Shown in pieces: positions 1 to 5,412 of a stretch of 8,198 nt of DNA (positions within the stretch are counted from its first letter, which is position 1; each line of letters begins with the position of its first letter). The DNA is from a bacterium (GTDB lineage: Bacteria; Patescibacteriota; CPR2; UBA1875; JAJYID01): assembly GCA_021823605.1 (NCBI GenBank), contig JAKANV010000024.1:1-8198 (forward strand), written 5' to 3'. Both the position numbers and the translations under genes were made by a program. The notes beneath the pieces are model-generated. The model was given only the letters and a program-made list of their open reading frames with translations, did no database searches and had not been told where the DNA came from.

Positions 1-14
1 CTTTGTCGTGATAC

Positions 15-86
15 GGCCTCATCGTCTAACGGTCAGGACATCGGCTTCTCAAGCCGGCAATCCGGGTTCGATTCCCGGTGGGGTCA
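15..86 (+). tRNA. tRNA-Glu (anticodon CUC)
   Basis: A full cloverleaf can be folded. The acceptor stem pairs 15-21 with 79-85 (with G-U pairs at 16/84 and 19/81) and the discriminator is A86. The D stem is 24-26/37-39. The anticodon stem is 41-45/53-57 around the loop TTCTCAA, giving anticodon CTC at 48-50, which reads GAG. The T stem is 62-66/74-78 with loop TTCGATT. CCA is not encoded (CTA follows at 87-89), so it must be added after transcription. The gene is intact although the neighbouring recombinase frame on the other strand overlaps it by 61 bases, as expected for an integration site where the element restores the tRNA 3' end. The promoter lies at or beyond the left edge. Confidence 0.96.
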
Positions 87-1750
87 CTAGAAGGAACGAA
101 ACGGCTTGCAAGGGCTTTGAATCCGTTTCTGCATTTGTAATTAAAGGTATTTTCGGAAAGAGAAAGTTCGGAAAAAATAACCCGAATGATTTTGTCTTTC
201 TCCTCCGGTTTGGCGTTTGAGTAATAAATAGAAACATCTTTTAAGAGTTCGGAAAGTTTTACCACGTCTCGCACAGTCTCTTGCATTGAAATGTCAGACG
301 CCTGCTCCGCTTCGCACAGACTGCTCAGCTCCAGGTTAAGAGAATTCTCCTCTATAACTAATTTCTCGGCTGTATATGCCCCTGTTTTGAGCAAGGTTAG
401 CCGGTTAGCGTTTAAGTAAGCCAGGTCCTCGCGTATCTTCTTCTTGCGCCTCTCGCTGGCTTCCAGCTTGTCCATGCGCTTGGCGTCCAAGAGAGCGATA
501 TCCGTGCTGGCCCGCGCGTCTATTTCTTCCAGCTCCTCGGCTGTGAAAGAAAGGCGGTTGATCAGCTCTCCTATTTTTCCGTCAATAAAGTTAAAATTGA
601 AATTCTTGAGAGAATTAGGGCATGAACCACTGCACCTTGCCCCATAATACATGATTCCTTTCTTCGGATATGGCGTATAAGTGCGCCCACACACGGAGCA
701 ATACACCATTCTCCGCAACGGAGAATCAAGTAGTTCGGCGTAATGAACGCTTTTGTTTTTCTTTCCCAGCCGTTCCTGCACTAGATCAAACAGCTCGTCA
801 GAAACTAGTGGTTCATGACTGTTACTTATTATCCAGTTTTTGTTTTCATCAAAAGTTTTCCCAGTATAGAAGCGGTTAGTGAGTATCTTGTGAATAGAGG
901 TGAAAGTCGGGACCCTGCAAATCGGCTCAATCTGTACTCTTATGTCGTCTTCTTCCTCGGAAAGGATTTCTTCTTTGGTCCTTCGCCTCCGCACTGGTGG
1001 CATAGTGAATCCCTGCTCAATGGCATAACGGGCTAGATCGGCCAAGCTCCAGTCGCCGGTAGAGGCCATTTCAAACAGCTTTTGGATTATAGGGCCTCTT
1101 ATAGGGTCAATGGGCTTGTGCTCCATTGTGCCTTGATTTAGGTAGCCTACAGGGGCCTTATTGGTGCATAATCCGCGCGCACGGCTGTTTTTGATGGTAA
1201 TGCTCACTTTCTCCCTGGTAACCCTTGAATGGTGCTCGGCAAACATTCCGTCAATGTCCATGTGTAATTCTCCTGCGCTAGTCTTGTCGTATTTGGCAAA
1301 AGCAAAACGAACGTCAACGCCTGCCTTCATCAGCTTGCGGATAACTGTATCGTCTCCCTTGTTCCGGCTGGCCCTGTCCCAGCAAAGGAATATGACACCC
1401 TTGAAATACCGGCGATTAAGGAACATCACTAGCTGATAGAATTTCGGCCGGTCAATGCTGTACTGGACAGTGTTGTCTTCTCCGAAAACCAGCTCTGCGT
1501 CTTCTTTGAAACCCGAATGGCGTTCGGAAATGATTCCGTCCGTGGCAAAGCCTTCAAGAGTTATTGGCGCAATAGGTATGCCTTCACGAAAGGCAAAACG
1601 GGTATTTTCCGCCTTCTGGTATTTTATGGAGTTCTTCTGATTGTCAGTATCGTCCGTGCTCTTGCGGTTGTAAATGAGATACAGCTCTTGGTATTTGCCG
1701 TTCTGTATGTCTTCAAGAACTTGCTCTTTTGTTTTAGTCTTCGCGCTCAT
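26..1750 (-). CDS. Large serine recombinase (site-specific integrase)
   Basis: This 574-residue protein integrates and excises DNA through a covalent phosphoserine intermediate. The N-terminal resolvase domain (about 22-190) shows YNRKST with the probable nucleophile Ser31 and Arg29, followed by Gln38 and the active-site motif WDRASRN (Arg126, Arg129). A recombinase domain follows (about 195-330, starting near APVGYLNQG). Then comes a zinc beta-ribbon with Cys351-x2-Cys354 and Cys373-x3-Cys377, and a Lys/Glu-rich coiled coil (about 403-480). This is the standard layout of large serine integrases of phages and integrative elements. It is the last gene of the - strand operon, 6 bases after its neighbour; the ATG at 1750 has only a weak AAGAGA-like ribosome site very close to it. 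The TAG stop lies inside the tRNA-Glu gene, so residues from about 555 on (ending RSRCPDR) are antisense tRNA. Family assignment is secure; the att site is inferred. Confidence 0.95.
   Translation of the reverse strand: MSAKTKTKEQVLEDIQNGKYQELYLIYNRKSTDDTDNQKNSIKYQKAENTRFAFREGIPIAPITLEGFATDGIISERHSGFKEDAELVFGEDNTVQYSIDRPKFYQLVMFLNRRYFKGVIFLCWDRASRNKGDDTVIRKLMKAGVDVRFAFAKYDKTSAGELHMDIDGMFAEHHSRVTREKVSITIKNSRARGLCTNKAPVGYLNQGTMEHKPIDPIRGPIIQKLFEMASTGDWSLADLARYAIEQGFTMPPVRRRRTKEEILSEEEDDIRVQIEPICRVPTFTSIHKILTNRFYTGKTFDENKNWIISNSHEPLVSDELFDLVQERLGKKNKSVHYAELLDSPLRRMVYCSVCGRTYTPYPKKGIMYYGARCSGSCPNSLKNFNFNFIDGKIGELINRLSFTAEELEEIDARASTDIALLDAKRMDKLEASERRKKKIREDLAYLNANRLTLLKTGAYTAEKLVIEENSLNLELSSLCEAEQASDISMQETVRDVVKLSELLKDVSIYYSNAKPEEKDKIIRVIFSELSLSENTFNYKCRNGFKALASRFVPSSDPTGNRTRIAGLRSRCPDR
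53..90. other. Candidate attachment site (element/tRNA junction)
   Basis: The 3' half of the tRNA-Glu gene and the bases just after it are where the integrase operon meets the chromosome. Integrases often use tRNA 3' ends and carry a copy of that end so that the tRNA stays whole. The recombinase gene reads straight across this junction. The exact crossover dinucleotide and the limits cannot be read from one end alone, and no second copy of this stretch was found elsewhere in the window. The placement is inferred. Confidence 0.4.
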
Positions 1751-1756
1751 GGTCTC

Positions 1757-2038
1757 TTATAATTTTATCATTTTGCCGTCCCTTATGGCATATCCTTCGG
1801 CAAACAGTCGTTTGCGGATAGATTTTAGAACGTTGCCTAGCTCAACAAGAGAATTAACTGTTTCCTGACTGATATATGCCTGTTCCTCACGCAAAGAGGG
1901 ACAACGAAGTGAGTTTATGTTGCTACACAAAAGCTCTCGTTGCCCCTCTCTAGGTTCAAAATCAGACTCACTTATTGGGCTTTCGTGTAGCATTTTCATT
2001 ATATCATTTCTGCTCGCCTTTTCCATCTCTCGTGTCAA
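1757..2038 (-). CDS. Small protein of unknown function, TTG start
   Basis: I do not recognise this 93-residue protein. It is charged and probably mostly helical, without membrane segments or Cys pairs; the C-terminal part (VNSLVELGNVLKSIRKRLFAEG) looks like an amphipathic helix followed by a short basic tail. The frame opens with TTG at 2038, preceded on the - strand by AGAGGA with a 5-base spacer, one of the better ribosome sites in the operon. An in-frame ATG at 2026 is the alternative but has no well-spaced site. With the TTG start the gene overlaps the end of the zinc-ribbon gene by 35 bases, and it stops 6 bases before the recombinase ATG, so the three are probably translationally coupled. 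A position just before the integrase would suit an accessory or excision factor, but nothing in the sequence proves it. The middle contains an unusual inverted repeat (1895-1949). Confidence 0.72.
   Translation of the reverse strand: MTREMEKASRNDIMKMLHESPISESDFEPREGQRELLCSNINSLRCPSLREEQAYISQETVNSLVELGNVLKSIRKRLFAEGYAIRDGKMIKL
1895..1949. repeat. Imperfect inverted repeat inside the 93-residue gene
   Basis: AGAGGGACAACGA at 1895-1907 and TCGTTGCCCCTCT at 1937-1949 are reverse complements at 12 of 13 positions, separated by 29 bases. A second, interleaved pair (AAGTGAGT at 1907-1914 and ACTCACTT at 1966-1973) is exact over 8 bases. In the mRNA these could form a hairpin or a pseudoknot-like arrangement. 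The repeat lies in coding sequence for the segment EPREGQRELL...SLRCPSLREE. Confidence 0.55.
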
Positions 2039-2531
2039 TAAAATCCTCTATGGTAATTCCGGCCCTTTTTATCAGAAAACGCTTATCCTCGGTAGAAAAA
2101 TAAGGTTTTCTGAATATTTTTGACAAGGTTCTGCCTCTTTTGGTCGGGTGGTAATAGCTAAGATAACAGCATTTCCGGCAGAGAGGCGTATATGTAGGGC
2201 TTGATTCATATAGATATTTAACTCTCCGCCTGCATCTGTTACATCTGAAATAGAAAATCGCTCCTCTTTCATGTCCAAGATTAGAAAGCACAAAGTCAAC
2301 TTCCTGCTTATCCCAGAAATAGAATCCTTCCTTTAAGTCTCTCATGGACTTAAACCTGGTATTTTCAGGGTTATTGAGCATATCCCGAAACCTTTTCGCC
2401 TCAAGAGGATTTCGGAAATCAAAACGATAGCCTTTTCTTTCCAATTCCGACAGGCCAGTCCTTACATAATCAGTAGAACTTATCCGCCATAGCTCATCTA
2501 CTGTTCTTTTTTTGAGTGTCTGGGGATACAT
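2004..2531 (-). CDS. Zinc-ribbon protein of unknown function
   Basis: This is a 175-residue soluble protein. A clear zinc ribbon sits in the second half: Cys97-x2-Cys100 (FRCNRC), then Arg/Lys-rich strands and LY at 107-108, then Cys118-x2-Cys121 (LCRKC) followed by YLSYYHPT. The pattern 'FxCxxCxRRVxxLY...LCRxCxxLxY' is one I associate with small zinc-ribbon proteins of phages and integrative elements, though I cannot name a specific family. The N-terminal 90 residues are helical and charged with no visible motif. The ATG at 2531 follows the ATPase gene after a 37-base gap without a clear ribosome site. The gene ends with TGA, and its last 35 bases overlap the next gene. A nucleic-acid-binding role is plausible given the ribbon and the basic flank (RRRVK, KRGRTLSK), but it is inferred. 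Confidence 0.85.
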   Translation of the reverse strand: MYPQTLKKRTVDELWRISSTDYVRTGLSELERKGYRFDFRNPLEAKRFRDMLNNPENTRFKSMRDLKEGFYFWDKQEVDFVLSNLGHERGAIFYFRCNRCRRRVKYLYESSPTYTPLCRKCCYLSYYHPTKRGRTLSKIFRKPYFSTEDKRFLIKRAGITIEDFIDTRDGKGEQK

Positions 2532-2568
2532 AATCGCTAAGAGACGTTAGGAAAAATAATGTTATCGG

Positions 2569-3933
2569 TTAGAATCCAAGCTCCTCTGCTGTGGGTATAT
2601 TACTTTCACTATCCTCAACAACGTTCACATCATTCTCATGTTCACCTTTTATATCTTCGTCCGTTATGCCGTATCGCTCTTTCCAAAAATCAAGCCTTTC
2701 TCTGTTTTGCAGAAGATCAAGGACATACCCTTTCCGTGTCTTGTATGACTTCAACTGCATCTTTGCTCGGAGATACCAGCCTATTTTTCTCGGTGTCAAT
2801 TTTTCTTCAAAATCAAAGATATCTTGATTCATCTGTTCTGCTATCTCGCCGACAGTGACCTGTTTTTTCTCCTTGTCGTGTTCAAGTTTTAGAATGGCAA
2901 AGATTATATCTGATTCTCTTGAAAGTCCCCTGTCGGCAGTAAGTTCAATATCATATTTCTTAATAAACTCCCTCAATGATTCTTTTACTTCTTTTGATCC
3001 AATCACCGCTAAAAGGGGCATAATAATTTGCTGTAGTCTGGGCTGTACTCCTTCAACCGGCCTGTCATCAAATTTCAGTTCCTTTTGGTAGTTTCTGAAA
3101 CGCCACATCAGAAGTTTGTTTCGCAATTCAAGGGTCTTATCCCAAAAATCATTACTTAACCGCCTGGGAATATCGTCCCGTAGCTTTCCCCGTCCCATTT
3201 CTTCTATCAAGAAACGGCTCTCTAACGCCTTATCATTGAACGTTTCCCTTGTGGCAATTATCTTTGGAGAAAAAACTTCAAAGGCTCTCATTTCCAGCAA
3301 CTCTTTCCCCTGCATGCGCAACACAGTACCACCTTTTTGATATCCCATATTCAGTATTTTGATTATGTCCTGGGTCATATCGCTTGACCGCAAGTCCGCC
3401 TCATCAAGAATCAGTGTCCCTCGTATCTCGTCCAATATGCGAAAAATCGGTGCTGTAGTAGTAGCTCCGCCGGTAAATATAGGCCGGTAGCAAATAGAAC
3501 CTATTGTCTGCAAAAACCGGCTTTTCCCGCTTCCAAAGTCTCCTATTGCCCTTAGGTATGGAACTTCACTAAAACGGTCGTATATCCAGCTAAAAAGCAC
3601 ATAATAGGAAGCGATCTGCTCAAATGCAGGCGATATATCCACGTACTTGTGTATGAATTCCTGAATGTCCACAATGAGCTCCATTTCAGTTCCGTATTCA
3701 ACCGGAGCGGAAGGCAACAGAACAACCTCCTTGCTCACTATGTCGCTTCTGGCATCAAGTGGGAATATCTCGTTTTCGCCTTGTTTTATTTTTTCTAAAA
3801 AATTGATTCCTTCGTCCTTATAAATAACGAACTGGGTCTGCTGTTTTTGCTTGTCATACACCGTCTCGGCAATCTTGTCGCCAGAGACAAGCGATGCTTT
3901 TCTTATCTTCTTTTTATTCTTATTTTCATTCAT
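2569..3933 (-). CDS. P-loop (AAA+ type) ATPase, possible element replication helicase
   Basis: This 454-residue soluble protein has an ATPase core. Walker A is GDFGSGKS at 131-138, Walker B is TLILDEAD at 173-180, a sensor-like strand KIIATRE lies at 224-230, and ALESRF places Arg240 where AAA+ and superfamily-3-like proteins carry an arginine finger or sensor. The order (Walker A, 'TGGATTTAPIFRILDE', Walker B, 'ALESRFLIEEM') resembles ATPases of phages and plasmids such as DUF3631/D5-like helicases. Residues about 355-405 (KQVTVGEIAEQMN...PRKIGWYLRA...KGYVL) look like a winged helix. The N-terminal 100 residues show no primase motif, and the last 25 residues are acidic. The ATG at 3933 lies 6 bases after the DUF5659-like gene, so the two are co-transcribed. 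Role in replicating or maintaining the excised element is inferred; DNA packaging or transfer cannot be excluded. Confidence 0.87.
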   Translation of the reverse strand: MNENKNKKKIRKASLVSGDKIAETVYDKQKQQTQFVIYKDEGINFLEKIKQGENEIFPLDARSDIVSKEVVLLPSAPVEYGTEMELIVDIQEFIHKYVDISPAFEQIASYYVLFSWIYDRFSEVPYLRAIGDFGSGKSRFLQTIGSICYRPIFTGGATTTAPIFRILDEIRGTLILDEADLRSSDMTQDIIKILNMGYQKGGTVLRMQGKELLEMRAFEVFSPKIIATRETFNDKALESRFLIEEMGRGKLRDDIPRRLSNDFWDKTLELRNKLLMWRFRNYQKELKFDDRPVEGVQPRLQQIIMPLLAVIGSKEVKESLREFIKKYDIELTADRGLSRESDIIFAILKLEHDKEKKQVTVGEIAEQMNQDIFDFEEKLTPRKIGWYLRAKMQLKSYKTRKGYVLDLLQNRERLDFWKERYGITDEDIKGEHENDVNVVEDSESNIPTAEELGF

Positions 3934-3939
3934 ATAATC

Positions 3940-4206
3940 TTAGTAATTAGTCTGGTAGAGTTTTTCCTTCAGCTGTTTTATGGCATAAATTAACTTCCGC
4001 GCATCAACCATGACTTCCTCTCCGTTTTCCTGGGCAAAACTGAACTCATGGATAAGTTCTTCTATTTGCGGATTTTCAACGAAAACAAAAGTTTGCCGTT
4101 TTTGATTATCCAACCGGTCAATGTTTGCAAGCTCTATTCCTTTTGCAAAAAGAAACGAAGCAAGATTGAAATTTGCTGTGCGAAAATATATATTTTTATT
4201 TTTCAT
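3940..4206 (-). CDS. DUF5659-like small protein
   Basis: This is an 88-residue protein. The opening YFRTANFNLASFLFAKGIEL, the middle QTFVFVEN-PQIEELIHEF and the end VDARKLIYAIKQLKEKLY fit the pattern of DUF5659, a short alpha/beta family ('xTxDxxLAAFLxxKGxxL...FxFxDxPxxxxLxxxF...VDARxFxxAxRxLKxxLY') often found in mobile or metagenomic contexts. The function of the family is unknown. There is no membrane segment or metal site. It is the first gene of the - strand operon that ends with the integrase; a weak GAGAA ribosome site lies about 9 bases before the ATG at 4206, and a candidate promoter lies upstream at 4271-4297. Family assignment is from memory of the pattern, not from a search. Confidence 0.82.
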   Translation of the reverse strand: MKNKNIYFRTANFNLASFLFAKGIELANIDRLDNQKRQTFVFVENPQIEELIHEFSFAQENGEEVMVDARKLIYAIKQLKEKLYQTNY

Positions 4207-4270
4207 GTTTAGTTTTCTCAGCTAATAATTTTGTAGCTACATATTTGATACTAATTCTTTATGCCAACAA

Positions 4271-4297
4271 AGAATAGTTCAGCTTTAGTAAAGTCAA
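4271..4297 (-). promoter_or_regulatory. Candidate promoter of the integrase operon
   Basis: On the - strand TTGACT (4292-4297) is followed after 15 bases by TATTCT (4271-4276). The spacing is short of the usual 17, so the match is only moderate. It lies between the terminator at 4301-4332 and the first operon gene at 4206, which is where a promoter is needed. Confidence 0.35.
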
Positions 4298-4300
4298 AAC

Positions 4301-4332
4301 AAAAAATACCCTTGTCCTGTAAGGGGATTTTT
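4301..4332 (-). terminator. Bidirectional intrinsic terminator
   Basis: CCCTTG (4309-4314) pairs with TAAGGG (4320-4325) around a 5-base loop. On the - strand the stem is followed by six T's (complement of 4301-4306); on the + strand by five T's (4328-4332). It sits 34 bases after the stop of the 263-residue gene on the - strand and isolates that gene from the integrase operon. Confidence 0.7.
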
Positions 4333-4349
4333 ATATAATTAACAAGAAG

Positions 4350-4365
4350 TTAAGCTTAATTAAGC
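4350..4365. repeat. Overlapping AT-rich palindromes across a stop codon
   Basis: TTAAGCTTAA (4350-4359) and GCTTAATTAAGC (4354-4365) are both perfect palindromes and overlap. The second includes the TAA stop (4360-4362) of the - strand gene. This could be a protein-binding site or chance in AT-rich DNA. Confidence 0.3.
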
Positions 4366-5151
4366 AAAGATGAGTTCATAGATGTCTCTGTCAATTTCGT
4401 AGCCGGAATTGTCGTGATTTTTTATAACATTCTTTGTTAAATCTAACTTATCCAATAATCTTTTGTTGATCTTTTTAATTTCCATACTTATATTTTGAGC
4501 ACTTGTACTACTTAATTTTGAGCCAGCAATTTTTGTGTTTTGCGCAAGTTTTACTATATATTCAAAACGCTTATTTTTTCCATTTGTTCGGCGAAATGGA
4601 CAGGACAAGTTAACTCCTTCAGAATCTTTGCTAATTGTTTTACTTTTCTTGTGTATTTCCAATATAATTTTATTATTGTCTTTTGTCTTTTTTACACTTT
4701 CAATTTCTGCCACAAATTCTTTTAATTTGTGCAAGTTTTCTGTGTTACTTGAAACAAATATTTTATCTAAGTAACCCTTGATTTCTCCTTTTGGTATTTC
4801 GTGAATATCATTAATATAAGTTTTACTTGAGAATGTATATGAATCATCATTCCTATTCTTATAAAAATTCATGGCAATATCAGACCTGAAAAGTGTTATC
4901 ACTATCTCAACATTAAACTTCTTATCTTCTGGCACTAAAATTGTGTCATTCAGTATCTCATAGTTAAGTATTGTTGTAAGTTCAAGTATGTCATCAAGCT
5001 CATATCCTTTCTTGATCAACAACATAATCTTAAAAGGGAAATTATGAATTTCTGAAAGGCTACAAAGATTTTTGGCAAAATCAAAAATTTGTTTTTGTGT
5101 TTCTGACGAATATTTTAAAATTTTCGTTTTATACTTCATTTTTATACTCAT
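4360..5151 (-). CDS. Unknown AT-rich protein with possible C-terminal winged helix
   Basis: I do not recognise this 263-residue protein by name. It is Lys/Asn/Ile-rich and soluble, without signal peptide or membrane segment. The C-terminal part (about 181-262) resembles the winged-helix fold of response-regulator output domains: 'NLSCPFRRTNGKNKRFEYIVKL' for the first strands and helix, then a helix around 'NISMEIKKINKRLLDKL', and a terminal hairpin 'NSGYEIDRDIYEL', close to the GYRL ending of OmpR-type domains. The N-terminal 150 residues may be a sensing or dimerisation region. The DNA is much poorer in GC than the integrase operon (13 of 60 bases at 4621-4680, against 37 of 60 at 481-540). 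The gene is monocistronic, with its own extended -10 upstream and a terminator downstream. The start at 5151 lacks a ribosome site; an ATG at 5139 is an alternative. Regulator function is inferred. Confidence 0.75.
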   Translation of the reverse strand: MSIKMKYKTKILKYSSETQKQIFDFAKNLCSLSEIHNFPFKIMLLIKKGYELDDILELTTILNYEILNDTILVPEDKKFNVEIVITLFRSDIAMNFYKNRNDDSYTFSSKTYINDIHEIPKGEIKGYLDKIFVSSNTENLHKLKEFVAEIESVKKTKDNNKIILEIHKKSKTISKDSEGVNLSCPFRRTNGKNKRFEYIVKLAQNTKIAGSKLSSTSAQNISMEIKKINKRLLDKLDLTKNVIKNHDNSGYEIDRDIYELIFA

Positions 5152-5160
5152 TTACGCACT

Positions 5161-5199
5161 TTGTGCACGTTGTGAACATTGCACTAGCGTATTCTACCA
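5161..5199 (-). promoter_or_regulatory. Extended -10 promoter with tandem 9-mers
   Basis: On the - strand TGGTAGAAT (5191-5199) matches an extended -10 (TGn plus a TATAAT-like box), giving a start near 5184. Between this and the ATG at 5151 the + strand reads TTGTGCACG (5161-5169) directly followed by TTGTGAACA (5170-5178), a tandem 9-base repeat matching at 7 of 9 positions. It is placed where an operator would block early transcription, so autoregulation by the gene product is possible. Confidence 0.4.
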
Positions 5200-5204
5200 T
5201 TTTA

Positions 5205-5232
5205 TTGTATGATTTAGAAGCCAATTTAATAA
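5205..5232 (+). promoter_or_regulatory. Weak candidate promoter for leader RNA and surface protein
   Basis: TTGTAT (5205-5210) is followed after 16 bases by TAATAA (5227-5232), which would start transcription around 5239, ten bases before the first leader hairpin. Both boxes are poor matches. A promoter in this stretch is expected because the upstream gene is divergent. Confidence 0.25.
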
Positions 5233-5248
5233 GAAAAAGTAGCCTAAA

Positions 5249-5375
5249 CTCCTTACGGAGCATGGTGAAAAACCCAGTGACGTGCAAAGGACCCATCATT
5301 TAGGGATTTACCGTCACTGGTCATATCGGGAAACCGGTATGGGTAGCGAAAGCTATCGGCCCTATGTGGTGGGCT
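5249..5375 (+). ncRNA. Structured RNA leader of unknown class (riboswitch-like)
   Basis: Five stems can be drawn in 127 bases. P0 is CTCC/GGAG (5249-5252/5257-5260). P1 is a perfect 9-bp stem CCAGTGACG/CGTCACTGG (5274-5282/5312-5320) enclosing 29 bases. P2 is 8 bp (5322-5329/5334-5341) capped by GAAA. P3 is 6 bp (5342-5347/5352-5357), also capped by GAAA. P4 is 5 bp (5358-5362/5371-5375). P2, P3 and P4 follow each other without a free base, which suggests coaxial stacking, and GAAA loops commonly dock into receptors. Several pairs are G-U, more natural for RNA than for a DNA-binding site. It lies 37 bases before the ATG of the secreted surface protein, so it is probably its 5' leader. It matches none of the riboswitch or ribozyme consensus sequences I know. 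There is no U-run after P4, so a translational or cleavage mechanism would fit better than termination. Confidence 0.65.
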
Positions 5376-5395
5376 CTTTGCTATCTATTACAAAC

Positions 5396-5412
5396 ATTAA
5401 TAAAATATTAAT
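5396..5412 (+). repeat. AT palindrome abutting the start codon
   Basis: ATTAATA (5396-5402) and TATTAAT (5406-5412) are exact reverse complements separated by AAA, ending at the base before the ATG at 5413. No Shine-Dalgarno sequence is present. An A/U-rich site before the start could act as an S1-type enhancer, a weak hairpin or an operator. Confidence 0.4.

Noticed and set aside
8..220. + strand open frame across the tRNA
   Set aside because: It is the tRNA gene itself read as protein, with the rest antisense to the recombinase.
49..237. Open frame on the - strand ending in PPGIEPGLPA
   Set aside because: This is another frame of the recombinase 3' end and the tRNA antisense; such endings are a common artefact over tRNA genes.
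5283..5360. c-di-GMP-I (GEMM) resemblance from GTGCAAAG and GGTAGC
   Set aside because: The required CACAGGGCAAACC core and its paired arm are missing.
5312..5375. Cobalamin-riboswitch-like pieces (CGTCACTGG, GGGAAACCGG, GGCCC) in the leader
   Set aside because: The order and spacing do not follow the cobalamin core: the GGGAA piece is locked in its own GAAA hairpin, and the conserved CCCGCnACTGT segment is absent.
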